DNA from: Paludibacteraceae bacterium
GTDB taxonomy: Bacteria > Bacteroidota > Bacteroidia > Bacteroidales > Paludibacteraceae
Length of the DNA: 64,000 bases
Assembly (NCBI GenBank): GCA_017464475.1
Contig: JAFTZQ010000018.1
Span: 85,516-149,515, forward strand
Reading direction: 5' to 3'
Part shown: piece by piece, positions 1-8,880 of the stretch
How positions within the stretch are numbered: position 1 is the stretch's first letter
Layout of the letters: every line of letters starts with the position of its first letter
Translations under genes and position numbers: made by a program
The notes under the pieces: model-generated
Told to the model about the DNA's origin: nothing
The model's database searches: none
The model's input: only the letters and a program-made list of their open reading frames with translations

Positions 1-3000
1 AGAAATGCCTCAGAACTCTATTGTCCAGCAGCACAACCCAGTTGTATTTGTTCACGATAATAGGGTAGAGCCGCTCGCAATGGAACGTGTCCAGATGCAG
101 CGTATAGACCTCGCCGACGCAGCTCTCCCACTTGGCGTGAGCGATCTCCACTTCCTGCTCGCCGATGTCTTCAAACACCAGCATTCGGTCGCGCCACAGC
201 CACACAAAAGGCATCAGCGTGTCGCAAACAGCCGTGTCAACACGGAAATTCAGTATATCCGGACAACAAACCTTCGTCTCCAGCGTCTTATGCACATACA
301 CACTGTCGTCGCCGTCTATGTCCTTCAGCGTGTCCACCTCGTCTCCGCTCGCGTTCCAAATATGCCCTCGCCACGCATAGCCGCTTGCCAGCAAGGTGTC
401 GCATACAATCGTATCGAAATGTTGCTCCACCGCTGTCTCGCAATATTTGGTCTCCAATTTGAACGGTTCGCTTGTCTCGCGGCAGTTCGGCTTGTCTAAG
501 TTGTCTGCTTCAGACACGCTCACCCGATACCAACCCTCGTGGCTCTTGTGTACAATCGGAATAGTATAGTTCTGCGTCGCGCCCTCCTGCACAATCGTCC
601 AAGTCGCGCTATCCGTCGAAAACTCCCATCGGAACTCTGGGCTTGCCAGAGTCCCGTAGTTCTCATAAACGCCTCGGAATACATGCCGTTTCTTGCGACA
701 TGCAGGGCTGTTGCTTGTGATGCGAATAGGCTCTATACATAGCCGTACCTCTGTATTCTCAATTAAAAAACCGCCCATTCCACCGTTTTGGCGGATACTC
801 CATTGAATGCCGTTCACGCCTTCCGGAACAGTAAAAGTAGTGCCCACTTGCAGCGAATCGGACGGTATATCGCCCGTGTCATATGCCCGCAATTCGTTGC
901 CGCTCTCGCTGTCCGTGATGCGGATCATCAGTCGCGTTGGGGCATGCGGAGACGGCATGTTCACGATAAACGACAGGTCCGTTCCGGAACATAAATCCGC
1001 TATCTCGCCGCTCCAATTGGTCACCGTTCCGCCGACCTCGTCATGCTTCAGCAGCACGCCTTCCGGACATAGGATCGGCGGGCACTCTTCGATCACATGC
1101 AGTTTGAACGGCTCGCTCAGCGAACGGCAATTTTCGCTGTCCAGACCGCCGACACCGGCTACTGCCACGCGGTACCAACCGCTGTGTTTCGGTTTCGCTT
1201 TCAGCTGCAGATTAGCCGTATTGCTGTTGTCCACATCTTCCCAATTCAAACTGTCCGTCGAGAATAACCACTTGAATTGCAGCGGCTTAACGAAAACGTC
1301 GTTGTTTTCGTAAACGGCGCGTAATGTCATTTTCGTGTCGATACAAACGCTGTCCGGAGCTGCAATCTCTACCGCCGGAGTGCACAAACGGATCTCTATA
1401 TCGTCCAGCGCAAAATCGTTTCCTGTCCAGCCGTCGTTATTATTGATAATACTCAACTCCGCTTCTTCCACACCTTCCGGAACCGTGAAATTCATACCCA
1501 CCAGCTGCCATTCTGCGGAATTGCGCCAGTCGTTGGACGTGTTGTAGAAACGCCAATCGTGGCCGATCGTATCTGTGTTATGGCGTGCCAGAATACTTCC
1601 GTCGCGAGGATCTTTGATGATAAATGACAACTTGGGATAAGTGTATGAATATCGGTTTTGAATATACGACGCGCAGGTCGTCACGTTCGCTATATAGGCG
1701 GTAAAACTCAGCTTGCTGCCGGGGCATAATCCGTCCATTCGTTTCTTGAAGAACGCATCGCTTCCGCCTTTTCCGTCGATCTCTAACAGATACCCGCGGT
1801 TGTAATCGTTCGGATAAGTATGGTCGTCCATGATATACCAGTGGGACCAGGTGTAACTCTCCGCATTCCGGTAGCCTGTTTTGGTCAGCAGGTACCGTCC
1901 GCTCCCCATGCCCCTGCAGCCGCTGCGACCATGGCAATGGGCGGTGTCATAGATCTGTTCATAACTGCTGCTCATGCCGTCCACCGGATCCGTTCCCGCC
2001 ACAGGATCGCTCTCTTCATTCCCCCCGAAATCCTCTCGGAACAGCAGCACGCCGTCCATACATAGTTCATCTCCGCATTTCATGAGGCTTACATAAAACT
2101 CCTCGCTCTCGACACGCTCATTCGGATCGTCTATTTTCCCTTCTTCGGCTACATAAACCTTGTACCAGCCTGCGTTCTGTGCTTTAAACGCATCTATTCT
2201 TGGCTCGCGCACATTCCCACCGGCCATTTCTTGCCAGCCGTTTGGATTGTCCGGCGATCTGTACATCCATTTGTAGCTCAATTCGCCTTCGAATAAATGC
2301 GCGTTAACGATCTCTATTTCAAACGAATAGGGCGCGTCTTCGCACACGCTCTCGGGAGATACGATTTGCACTTTGGGCGTACATTGCCATATCTCGATGT
2401 CGTCCAGAGCAAAATCATTTCCGGTGCTGGAACCGCCCGCGTTGTTTCGAATACTCAATCGGGCGCTATGAACGCCTTCCGGCACAACAAAATTCATGCC
2501 CTGCAACTGCCATTCCGCGCTCTCTTGCCATTTCTTTCGGGAGCTCCCGTCTATCGTCGATACACCCCAATCATGGCTGATCGTGTCGGTACTCTGTTGA
2601 GCTAAAATTACGCCTGTCTCCGGGTCGCTGATGACGAACAATAGTTTCGGATGAACATAGCCCCGGCTTATCCATCCTAAATATTGACCGGCGGTCGTCA
2701 GATTGGCAACATAGGCAGAAAAAGTGATATGCGATTTGGGACGTAAATTTTCTATTAACGTGCTGTAAAACACATCGTTACTGCCGCCTTTGCCGTCTAT
2801 CTCCAATAGGTAACCGAGTGTCGTGTCTCCCCAATGCGTATGGTCATCCATGATATGCCAACAGGAGTAATTGGAGTAGGTGGAGTTCCGATAACCGCGT
2901 TTGGCGACAAGGTAACAACCTGCACTCATATCTTGAGTATTGCCTTTGGTCTCAAGGTTTGTTACCTGTCTGTACCCGCTGCTCATGCCCGATACGGGCG

Positions 3001-3400
3001 TTGTACTTGCCGCCGGATCGCTCTGCTCATTCCCACCGAAATCCTCGCGAAACAGCAATCGCCCATCCACGCACAACTCCTCTGCCTCCTCTGTCTCAAC
3101 CTCCGGCTCATCTTCTTTCCTGTTTTCAGTTCTCTCTATGCTGTTTTCTTTGATGTTCTTTTTGTTGTTTTCTTCTTTACTTCCTAAGTTTCTTTCTCTA
3201 TTTTCTCTATTTTCCGTCCTCTCTATGCTTTTTTCTTTGTTGTTCTTATTGTTGTTTTCTTCTTTATTTCCTAAGTTTCCTTCTCTATATTCTCTATTTT
3301 CTGTCTCTATGCTGTTTTCTGTCCTCTCTGCCAAAGCAAAACCGGTGTGTACCAATACCATACACACCACACCAACCAGCATGATAAAACTCCTTTTCAT
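1..3400 (-). CDS. Giant secreted modular repeat protein, partial (C-terminus beyond left edge)
   Basis: One uninterrupted frame of about 1133 codons runs from an ATG at 3400 to the window edge. Residues 1-24 form a signal peptide (basic start, hydrophobic core, cleavage near FALA). Residues 25-95 are a Glu/Asn/Lys/Arg-rich repeat tract. Then come three units that each open with a C-x-D/E-G-x-LL motif (about 105, 440 and 775). The first two carry REDFGGNE, a jelly-roll-like region ending in NDFALDDIEI, and an Ig-like segment with the pattern W....W/Y. The third is shorter. From about residue 980 there are Cys-centred repeats (DTIVCDTL, DTAVCDTLMPF, DTFHCERLYP) of a type common in huge Bacteroidota surface proteins. 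A consensus promoter lies 20 bp upstream. I infer a T9SS-exported adhesin-like protein; the diagnostic C-terminal domain is not visible. Confidence 0.88.
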   Translation of the reverse strand, partial: MKRSFIMLVGVVCMVLVHTGFALAERTENSIETENREYREGNLGNKEENNNKNNKEKSIERTENRENRERNLGSKEENNKKNIKENSIERTENRKEDEPEVETEEAEELCVDGRLLFREDFGGNEQSDPAASTTPVSGMSSGYRQVTNLETKGNTQDMSAGCYLVAKRGYRNSTYSNYSCWHIMDDHTHWGDTTLGYLLEIDGKGGSNDVFYSTLIENLRPKSHITFSAYVANLTTAGQYLGWISRGYVHPKLLFVISDPETGVILAQQSTDTISHDWGVSTIDGSSRKKWQESAEWQLQGMNFVVPEGVHSARLSIRNNAGGSSTGNDFALDDIEIWQCTPKVQIVSPESVCEDAPYSFEIEIVNAHLFEGELSYKWMYRSPDNPNGWQEMAGGNVREPRIDAFKAQNAGWYKVYVAEEGKIDDPNERVESEEFYVSLMKCGDELCMDGVLLFREDFGGNEESDPVAGTDPVDGMSSSYEQIYDTAHCHGRSGCRGMGSGRYLLTKTGYRNAESYTWSHWYIMDDHTYPNDYNRGYLLEIDGKGGSDAFFKKRMDGLCPGSKLSFTAYIANVTTCASYIQNRYSYTYPKLSFIIKDPRDGSILARHNTDTIGHDWRFYNTSNDWRNSAEWQLVGMNFTVPEGVEEAELSIINNNDGWTGNDFALDDIEIRLCTPAVEIAAPDSVCIDTKMTLRAVYENNDVFVKPLQFKWLFSTDSLNWEDVDNSNTANLQLKAKPKHSGWYRVAVAGVGGLDSENCRSLSEPFKLHVIEECPPILCPEGVLLKHDEVGGTVTNWSGEIADLCSGTDLSFIVNMPSPHAPTRLMIRITDSESGNELRAYDTGDIPSDSLQVGTTFTVPEGVNGIQWSIRQNGGMGGFLIENTEVRLCIEPIRITSNSPACRKKRHVFRGVYENYGTLASPEFRWEFSTDSATWTIVQEGATQNYTIPIVHKSHEGWYRVSVSEADNLDKPNCRETSEPFKLETKYCETAVEQHFDTIVCDTLLASGYAWRGHIWNASGDEVDTLKDIDGDDSVYVHKTLETKVCCPDILNFRVDTAVCDTLMPFVWLWRDRMLVFEDIGEQEVEIAHAKWESCVGEVYTLHLDTFHCERLYPIIVNKYNWVVLLDNRVLRHF
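3116..3328 (-). repeat. Intragenic repeat encoding Glu/Asn/Lys-rich tract
   Basis: Right after the predicted signal cleavage site, two degenerate units of 35 and 29 residues, plus the start of a third, repeat the pattern ERTEN...NLGxKEENNxKNxKExSI. The DNA is purine-rich and far more AT-rich than the rest of the gene. It looks like a spacer grown by slippage or unequal crossing over. Confidence 0.8.
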
Positions 3401-3420
3401 TTTCCTTTTGAATTACGCCA

Positions 3421-3452
3421 CAAAATTACAAAAATTATTTCACATATGCAAA
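3421..3452 (-). promoter_or_regulatory. Promoter of the giant secreted gene
   Basis: On the minus strand, TTTGC (3452-3448), a 19-nt spacer and TAATTTTG (3428-3421) match the Bacteroidota consensus. The start codon follows about 20 bp downstream. Confidence 0.8.
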
Positions 3453-3480
3453 TATTTTTTTTCATTTTTTTCCACAAAAA

Positions 3481-3512
3481 TTTGCATATATCAAAAATTT
3501 GTTGTATCTTTG
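3481..3512 (+). promoter_or_regulatory. Upstream plus-strand promoter toward hppA
   Basis: TTTGC (3481-3485), a 19-nt spacer and TATCTTTG (3505-3512) form a full consensus. It would start a transcript with an untranslated stretch of nearly 300 nt, including a hairpin and repeats, before hppA. It could be a second hppA promoter or drive a small RNA. Confidence 0.7.
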
Positions 3513-3583
3513 CACTCACATTCAAAAAACTGTCCGCCTATGCATGGCGGATTCTTGATTTTCTTAAATTCTTCCCAAAAATT

Positions 3584-3712
3584 AGTGCGTGATAAGTGTG
3601 AGATAAGTGTGAGATAAGTGCGCGATAAGTGTGTGATAATCGTGGTTCTTTGCTATAAAATCACTATAAAATCACCTTCGAATCACTATAAAATCACTTT
3701 CGAATCACTATC
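3584..3712. repeat. Two short tandem-repeat blocks
   Basis: Four imperfect copies of an 11-bp unit (GATAAGTGTGA) are followed by three to four copies of a unit containing ATCACTATAAA or TCGAATCACTATAAA. Both lie between the two plus-strand promoters. Confidence 0.85.
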
Positions 3713-3746
3713 AACGTAAGATTTTTTGCAAAAAAAGCGTATTCTC

Positions 3747-3777
3747 TTGCATATATCATAAAAAAGCAGTAATTTTG
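3747..3777 (+). promoter_or_regulatory. hppA promoter
   Basis: TTGC (3747-3750), a 19-nt spacer and TAATTTTG (3770-3777). The predicted start site leaves a 5' leader of roughly 30 nt that is A-rich and has no Shine-Dalgarno sequence. Confidence 0.8.
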
Positions 3778-3815
3778 TACCCGCAAAATAACCTTAAATA
3801 CAAAAACACAATTTT

Positions 3816-6029
3816 ATGACAGATGTTACAAGTATGATGTACGTCGTTTTGGCGGCATCGGTTTTAGCACTCGGTTTTGCCTATTATTTCTATCGCTCCA
3901 TGCTGAGCAAGGATGAGGGAACCGACCTGATGAAGAAGATCGCTTCGCATGTCCGCAAGGGTGCTATGGCGTATCTGAAACAGCAGTACAAAGTAGTGAC
4001 GATCGTGTTCGTCGTCCTCGCTATCATTTTTGCTGTGATGGCGTATTTCAATCTCCAGAACGGTATCGTTTGGTTCGCTTTCCTTACCGGCGGTTTCTTC
4101 TCCGGTTTGGCTGGATTCTTCGGAATGAAGACTGCCACGTACGCTTCGGCGCGTACCGCAAATGCGGCGCGCGGAAGTCTCAACGCAGGACTGCAAGTCG
4201 CTTTCCGTAGCGGAGCAGTAATGGGTCTGACCGTAGTCGGACTTGCTCTGCTTGACATAGCCGGATGGTTCCTGATCCTCCAGAAAACAGGACTCTTAGC
4301 CTTAGTCGGAGCAGAAGGAGACCTGATCACGATAACTACCACGATGCTGACCTTCGGAATGGGTGCTTCTACCCAGGCGCTCTTTGCACGCGTCGGAGGT
4401 GGTATCTACACCAAAGCCGCGGACGTCGGAGCAGATCTCGTCGGCAAGACGGAATATAACATCCCGGAGGACGACCCGCGCAACCCGGCTACGATTGCGG
4501 ACAATGTGGGAGATAATGTGGGTGACGTTGCCGGAATGGGGGCAGACCTATATGAATCGTACGCAGGTTCTATCCTTGCCACGATGGCTTTAGGTGCTTC
4601 GGCTTTCGCTGCTTCTGCCGTCGAAGGAATGCAGATGAAAGCCGTTTTGGCACCTTCGCTCATTGCTGCCTGCGGTGTGCTGCTTTCAATCATCGGAATA
4701 TACCTCGTGCGCACCAAAGAAGGAGCAGGCATGAAAGAACTCCTCCGTGCGCTCTCTATCGGAACCAACACAGCGGCTTGCCTGATTGCCGTAGCTACAT
4801 TCGGCATTTTCGCATGGCTCTTTGGTACCGAAACCAGCCAATGGTGGCAAGTCTCGCTTTCCGTTGTAGTCGGTCTGCTCGCAGGAGTCATCATCGGTCA
4901 GAGCACGGAGTACTATACTTCGCAATCCTATAAACCTACCCAAAAAGTATCAGAGAGTTCGCAAACAGGTCCTGCCACGGTGATTATCAGCGGCTTAGGT
5001 CTCGGAATGCTCTCCACGGCGATTCCGGTAATAACCGTCGGCGTAGCAATCATATTGGCGTACCTCTGCGCGAACGGCTTCCATATAGAGTTTAGCGCAG
5101 AGAACCTTTCGATGGGTCTCTACGGCATCGGAATTGCCGCCGTCGGAATGCTCTCCACCCTTGGAATCACCTTGGCTACGGACGCGTACGGACCGATTGC
5201 GGACAACGCTGGCGGCAACGCAGAGATGTCCGGACTGCCTGCAGAGGTTCGTCAGCGCACAGACGCGCTGGACGCGCTCGGAAACACGACTGCTGCTACC
5301 GGAAAAGGCTTTGCCATCGGCTCTGCGGCGCTAACTGCGCTTGCGCTCTTGGCTTCCTATGTAGAGGAAATTAAAATCGCGCTCATCCGCACGGGAGAAG
5401 CGCTCCCGAATGGAGTGGAAGCAGCCAAAGCGACACTCGTGGACTTCATGGACGCATACAATGTCAATCTGATGAACCCGATCGTACTCGTGGGTATCTT
5501 CATCGGCTCGATGATGGCGTTCCTCTTCTGCGGTCTGACCATGAACGCTGTCGGACGTGCCGCACAGAAGATGGTGGAAGAAGTGCGACGCCAGTTCCAG
5601 ACGATCAAAGGCATCCTCGAAGGCAAAGCCGATCCGGACTACGCACGTTGCGTGGCTATCTCCACCAAAGGCGCACAACGTGAAATGCTACTTCCGTCCA
5701 TTTTGGCAATTATCGTGCCGATCCTCACAGGTCTGCTGCTGGGCGTAGCCGGCGTAATGGGTCTGCTCATTGGAGGATTAGCTACCGGATTTGTATTGGC
5801 GGTCTTCATGGCGAATGCCGGAGGTGCATGGGACAATGCGAAGAAATATGTGGAAGAAGGTCATTTCGGAGGCAAAGGATCGGACTGCCATAAAGCAACC
5901 GTTGTGGGAGACACGGTTGGCGATCCGTTCAAAGATACGTCGGGACCGAGTTTGAATATCCTGATCAAACTCATGTCAATGGTTTCTATCGTAATGGCTG
6001 GATTGACAGTAAGTTACCACTTACTATAA
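3816..6029 (+). CDS. hppA: Membrane-bound ion-pumping pyrophosphatase, K+-dependent type
   Basis: This 737-residue, roughly 16-helix inner-membrane protein couples pyrophosphate hydrolysis to Na+ and/or H+ export. The catalytic stretch is visible: DVGADLVGK near 203, then [20 protein letters not shown] and DLYESY, plus DNAGGNAEM near 462. The K+-dependence position reads GNTTAAT (about 489), with Ala where K+-independent enzymes carry Lys. K+-dependent Bacteroides enzymes pump Na+ or Na+ plus H+, so Na+ transport is likely but not proven. The gene is monocistronic, with its own promoter. Its 3' end lies 14 bp from the converging transporter gene. Confidence 0.96.
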   Translation: MTDVTSMMYVVLAASVLALGFAYYFYRSMLSKDEGTDLMKKIASHVRKGAMAYLKQQYKVVTIVFVVLAIIFAVMAYFNLQNGIVWFAFLTGGFFSGLAGFFGMKTATYASARTANAARGSLNAGLQVAFRSGAVMGLTVVGLALLDIAGWFLILQKTGLLALVGAEGDLITITTTMLTFGMGASTQALFARVGGGIYTKAADVGADLVGKTEYNIPEDDPRNPATIADNVGDNVGDVAGMGADLYESYAGSILATMALGASAFAASAVEGMQMKAVLAPSLIAACGVLLSIIGIYLVRTKEGAGMKELLRALSIGTNTAACLIAVATFGIFAWLFGTETSQWWQVSLSVVVGLLAGVIIGQSTEYYTSQSYKPTQKVSESSQTGPATVIISGLGLGMLSTAIPVITVGVAIILAYLCANGFHIEFSAENLSMGLYGIGIAAVGMLSTLGITLATDAYGPIADNAGGNAEMSGLPAEVRQRTDALDALGNTTAATGKGFAIGSAALTALALLASYVEEIKIALIRTGEALPNGVEAAKATLVDFMDAYNVNLMNPIVLVGIFIGSMMAFLFCGLTMNAVGRAAQKMVEEVRRQFQTIKGILEGKADPDYARCVAISTKGAQREMLLPSILAIIVPILTGLLLGVAGVMGLLIGGLATGFVLAVFMANAGGAWDNAKKYVEEGHFGGKGSDCHKATVVGDTVGDPFKDTSGPSLNILIKLMSMVSIVMAGLTVSYHLL

Positions 6030-6043
6030 TACGGTTTGAGAAT

Positions 6044-6997
6044 CTATAGCGACCCGATCGCCAGACAAATCAAACCGGCGAGAATGCCGATCATGGACAG
6101 GATCTTTTTCCAAGGATCCTGTTCTTTTAGAAATATCAGTCCATACGCAAAGCCGATGACCGTTCCGCCGCGGCGGATAGTGGAGACCACAGCAATCATA
6201 GAATCCGGATCCTGAAGCACCAGCATATAGACATTATCGCTCATCACCAGAAAAACCGAAATCAACGGAATAGCATAGAGCGCAAAACCGTTTTCTCCGC
6301 CGCGCAGAGTGGGGTGCGTGTTATGACGTGCATGGTGGATATAGCATAGCAAAGTCATCAAAATACCCTGATAAAGCGTATAATACACCTGCACGGCATT
6401 ATGATCAAAATGCCGCATCATATATTTGTCATACAGACCCGAAGCCGCACCGATGAGAATAGCCAAAGCGAGACACAGATAGTATTTGGCGTTCGGCTCA
6501 TGGCTCAAACGGCTGATTCCGGCTTTGCCTAATAACTCCTTCTTCCGATTGACGCCGTTGAAGAATGAAAGAATGAAGATCGTAGCGATCGCCAAAATGA
6601 CTCCCGCCCATTGCCAGGAATTGAGCCGCTCGCCGAAGATCAGTAGCGCGCCGATAAGCGTCCACATCGGACGGGTCGCTTGCCAAGGACTGACAATAGA
6701 GATCGGCAGATGTTTCAACGCGATATAAGCAAACACCCAGCTGCTGAGCACAATTATGGATTTGATGGTGGTCAGCAGATGGCCCTGCCAACCCATTTGC
6801 GGCACATAGAAAAGTGTTCCGCTCATCGCCTCTGGCGCAAGACGCGAAAGCAACAGCGGCACAACCAATATACCCGACGAGATCAATACACTCGCCGTCA
6901 ACACATCCACCACGGAATTATCCCGCAGGGCAATCTTTTTGCTGATGTCGTAAAATCCCAGGCAGAGCGCCGAGACAAACGCCAGAATAACCCACAT
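6044..6997 (-). CDS. EamA/DMT-superfamily transporter
   Basis: A 317-residue protein made almost entirely of hydrophobic segments, with about ten predicted helices in two repeats, as in drug/metabolite (EamA) transporters. SPWQATRPMWTLIGALLIFGE sits at the usual end of the first half. The ATG overlaps the upstream acyl-CoA synthetase stop (TAATG), so the two are translationally coupled. The substrate cannot be read from sequence; a lipid- or acyl-linked solute is only suggested by the neighbours. Confidence 0.82.
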   Translation of the reverse strand: MWVILAFVSALCLGFYDISKKIALRDNSVVDVLTASVLISSGILVVPLLLSRLAPEAMSGTLFYVPQMGWQGHLLTTIKSIIVLSSWVFAYIALKHLPISIVSPWQATRPMWTLIGALLIFGERLNSWQWAGVILAIATIFILSFFNGVNRKKELLGKAGISRLSHEPNAKYYLCLALAILIGAASGLYDKYMMRHFDHNAVQVYYTLYQGILMTLLCYIHHARHNTHPTLRGGENGFALYAIPLISVFLVMSDNVYMLVLQDPDSMIAVVSTIRRGGTVIGFAYGLIFLKEQDPWKKILSMIGILAGLICLAIGSL

Positions 6998-8637
6998 TAC
7001 TTATACAGGAACCGTTTGATGGACCGCTTCGGCGTCTTCTCGAAAGGCTTGTCTTGCACCTCGATATTCGCCACGCGGCTATAGGAAGGAATAAGCGCAT
7101 TCAGTTTCTCCAGATTAGCACGCATAAGTGCCTGAATCTCAGCGAGGGTCATTCGTTTGGTCAGGGTCTCATCCGGGAATACCAGAGCTACCAACTTGCC
7201 GTCGCGCTCTACGATCAGCGACTCACCCACTGCCTCTTGATTATTCAGCTTGTCCTCAATCTCCTCTGGGTAGATATTCTGACCCGATGCACCGAGGAAC
7301 ATGGTCTTGCAGCGACCCTTGATATAGATATTCTTTTTCTTGTCGAGTCGTCCGAGGTCACCGGTACGCAGCCATCCGTCTTCCGTAAACGCAGCGGCCG
7401 TCGCTTCGGGGTTCTTGTAATAACCCATCATCACATTCTCGCCTTTGACGAGGATCTCACCGATACCGGCTTGATTAGGTTCATCAATCTTAACCTCCAT
7501 GTTCATTACCGGCACACCACCCGTACGCGCCTTGAAATACTTAGGCGGATTACCGCCGATCAACGGTCCGCACTCCGTCATACCGTAACCGATAGAAAGC
7601 GGGAAATGGATGTCCATCAGACATTTCTCCACCACCGGATTCATGGCTGCTCCGCCACAGATGAAATAGCGCAATTTACCTCCGAAGGCGTTGCGAAGAC
7701 CGCTCTTGACGCGGCTTTTGAGCAAATCGCCGATAACAGGAACGTGCCAGAACGAACGAATAGCCCATTTGCTCAGCGTCGGATCAAGCTTCTGCTTGTA
7801 GATCTTTTCGATCACCAAAGGAACCGTCACTACAAGATAAGGCTGAACATCCTTCATCGCTTTGAGCAGGATAGAAGGAGTGGGGCTTTTGGTCAGGAAA
7901 TAGATGTGCGTACCCGAGCAAAGCGGGTAGAGTAGTTCGCAAATCTGTCCGAACATGTGCGCCAGCGGCAACATGGACACCAGCCTCTGACCCGGGTCAA
8001 CAGGCAACATCTTCATGCCCACTTCCACATTATTGCTCAGCGACCGACCGTTCAGCATCACACCTTTCGGACTTCCGGTAGAGCCGGAGGTATAATTGAT
8101 GAGCGAAAGGATGTCCGGGTCAGCGGTAAAAGATACATCCTCCGGCTCAATGCCATGCGGATACTTGGCTTTATAGGCTGCATCCCAAGCCTTGCTATCC
8201 GGCACGGAAATACCTTCCGCTGCAAACAGCGGACGCCAGTCTTCCAGTGAAAGCGCCGCCTTCAGTTTCGCCGGCATCTTCTGGTTTTGCAACTCTTTCC
8301 ATACATACGGACCGACGAAAAGGAGTTCGCTATCTGAATGTTCCAGCAGGTGCGCTATATCCTCTGCCGTGAAATCCTGCAGAATACTGACGCACACACC
8401 TTCATACGCAGCGATAGCCAGATACGCCACTGCCCAATTGGCACAGTTGCGTCCCGCCAAAGCGATCTTGTCGCCTTTCTTAATCCCCAGTTGCTCAAAG
8501 AGCACATGCAGACGGAGCATCTCGATTGCCAACTCACCGAAGGTGTACTCGTGGTCCTCGTTGTAGTCCGTCAAAGCAGGGTCATTCCACTGTAGCGACA
8601 TCACATCTGTCAGATAATTCAAATAGTGCCTATTCAT
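6997..8637 (-). CDS. Long-chain acyl-CoA synthetase (AMP-forming), copy 1
   Basis: A 546-residue member of the ANL family, activating fatty acids to acyl-CoA via acyl-AMP. Visible motifs: P-loop YTSGSTGSPKGVM, the GYGMTECGP acyl-adenylate loop, GWLRTGDLG hinge region, and a C-terminal KTPKRSIKRFLYK carrying the catalytic Lys. I place the start at ATG 8637 (MNRHYLNYL). The longer frame to 8661 would begin with a TTG that forms part of the -10-like box. It is a paralogue of the gene upstream. It has its own promoter behind a terminator and is coupled to the DMT transporter downstream. Confidence 0.92.
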   Translation of the reverse strand: MNRHYLNYLTDVMSLQWNDPALTDYNEDHEYTFGELAIEMLRLHVLFEQLGIKKGDKIALAGRNCANWAVAYLAIAAYEGVCVSILQDFTAEDIAHLLEHSDSELLFVGPYVWKELQNQKMPAKLKAALSLEDWRPLFAAEGISVPDSKAWDAAYKAKYPHGIEPEDVSFTADPDILSLINYTSGSTGSPKGVMLNGRSLSNNVEVGMKMLPVDPGQRLVSMLPLAHMFGQICELLYPLCSGTHIYFLTKSPTPSILLKAMKDVQPYLVVTVPLVIEKIYKQKLDPTLSKWAIRSFWHVPVIGDLLKSRVKSGLRNAFGGKLRYFICGGAAMNPVVEKCLMDIHFPLSIGYGMTECGPLIGGNPPKYFKARTGGVPVMNMEVKIDEPNQAGIGEILVKGENVMMGYYKNPEATAAAFTEDGWLRTGDLGRLDKKKNIYIKGRCKTMFLGASGQNIYPEEIEDKLNNQEAVGESLIVERDGKLVALVFPDETLTKRMTLAEIQALMRANLEKLNALIPSYSRVANIEVQDKPFEKTPKRSIKRFLYK

Positions 8638-8658
8638 ACGCCAAACAATTTTGCGGTG

Positions 8659-8690
8659 CAAAATTACAAAAAATATTGCATATATGCAAA
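8659..8690 (-). promoter_or_regulatory. Promoter of acyl-CoA synthetase copy 1
   Basis: TTTGC (8690-8686), a 19-nt spacer and TAATTTTG (8666-8659). Transcription should start near 8652, about 15 nt before the chosen ATG. Confidence 0.8.
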
Positions 8691-8751
8691 TTTAATAGCG
8701 TTTTTGTGAATAAATCGACTACAAAAGCCATAGAAGAGCTATTCGGCATAT

Positions 8752-8787
8752 AAAAAAACAAGCGCCGGCTTCACAGTCGGGCACTTG
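8752..8787 (-). terminator. Second intrinsic terminator, possible small-RNA 3' end
   Basis: On the minus strand CAAGTGCC pairs with GGCGCTTG (one G-U) around a 13-nt loop and is followed by seven T. About 4 bp upstream is a second hairpin, GATCCC-TTCG-GGGATC (8807-8792), with a classical UUCG tetraloop. No open frame of note lies between this and the terminator at 8832. Confidence 0.7.
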
Positions 8788-8831
8788 CTTCGATCCCCGA
8801 AGGGATCCATCTACTTACTCACTTTTATTAG

Positions 8832-8861
8832 AAAAAACATTGCGGTAACCACTCCGCAATG
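8832..8861 (-). terminator. Intrinsic terminator after acyl-CoA synthetase copy 2
   Basis: Minus strand: CATTGCGG, 8-nt loop, CCGCAATG, then six T. It begins 20 bp after the stop codon of the upstream gene. Confidence 0.85.
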
Positions 8862-8880
8862 CGGGGTGCTGCCTGTACAA

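Larger units (their letters stand above)
3401..3815. other. Intergenic region between the giant secreted gene and hppA
   Basis: This 415-bp gap has no credible gene. It holds two divergent promoters, a small hairpin just downstream of the plus-strand one (CCGCC, 7-nt loop, GGCGG at 3534-3550), two blocks of short tandem repeats, and the hppA promoter. Confidence 0.8.

Noticed and set aside
2940-3617. 225-codon Phe/Ser/Leu-rich plus-strand frame
   Set aside because: It is the complement of the low-complexity collar of the giant secreted protein and runs through its promoter.
7054-7935. 293-codon plus-strand frame opposite acyl-CoA synthetase copy 1
   Set aside because: Antisense shadow of a well-conserved enzyme.
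8638-8661. Longer N-terminus for acyl-CoA synthetase copy 1
   Set aside because: Its TTG start is part of the -7 promoter box, so it would not be transcribed.
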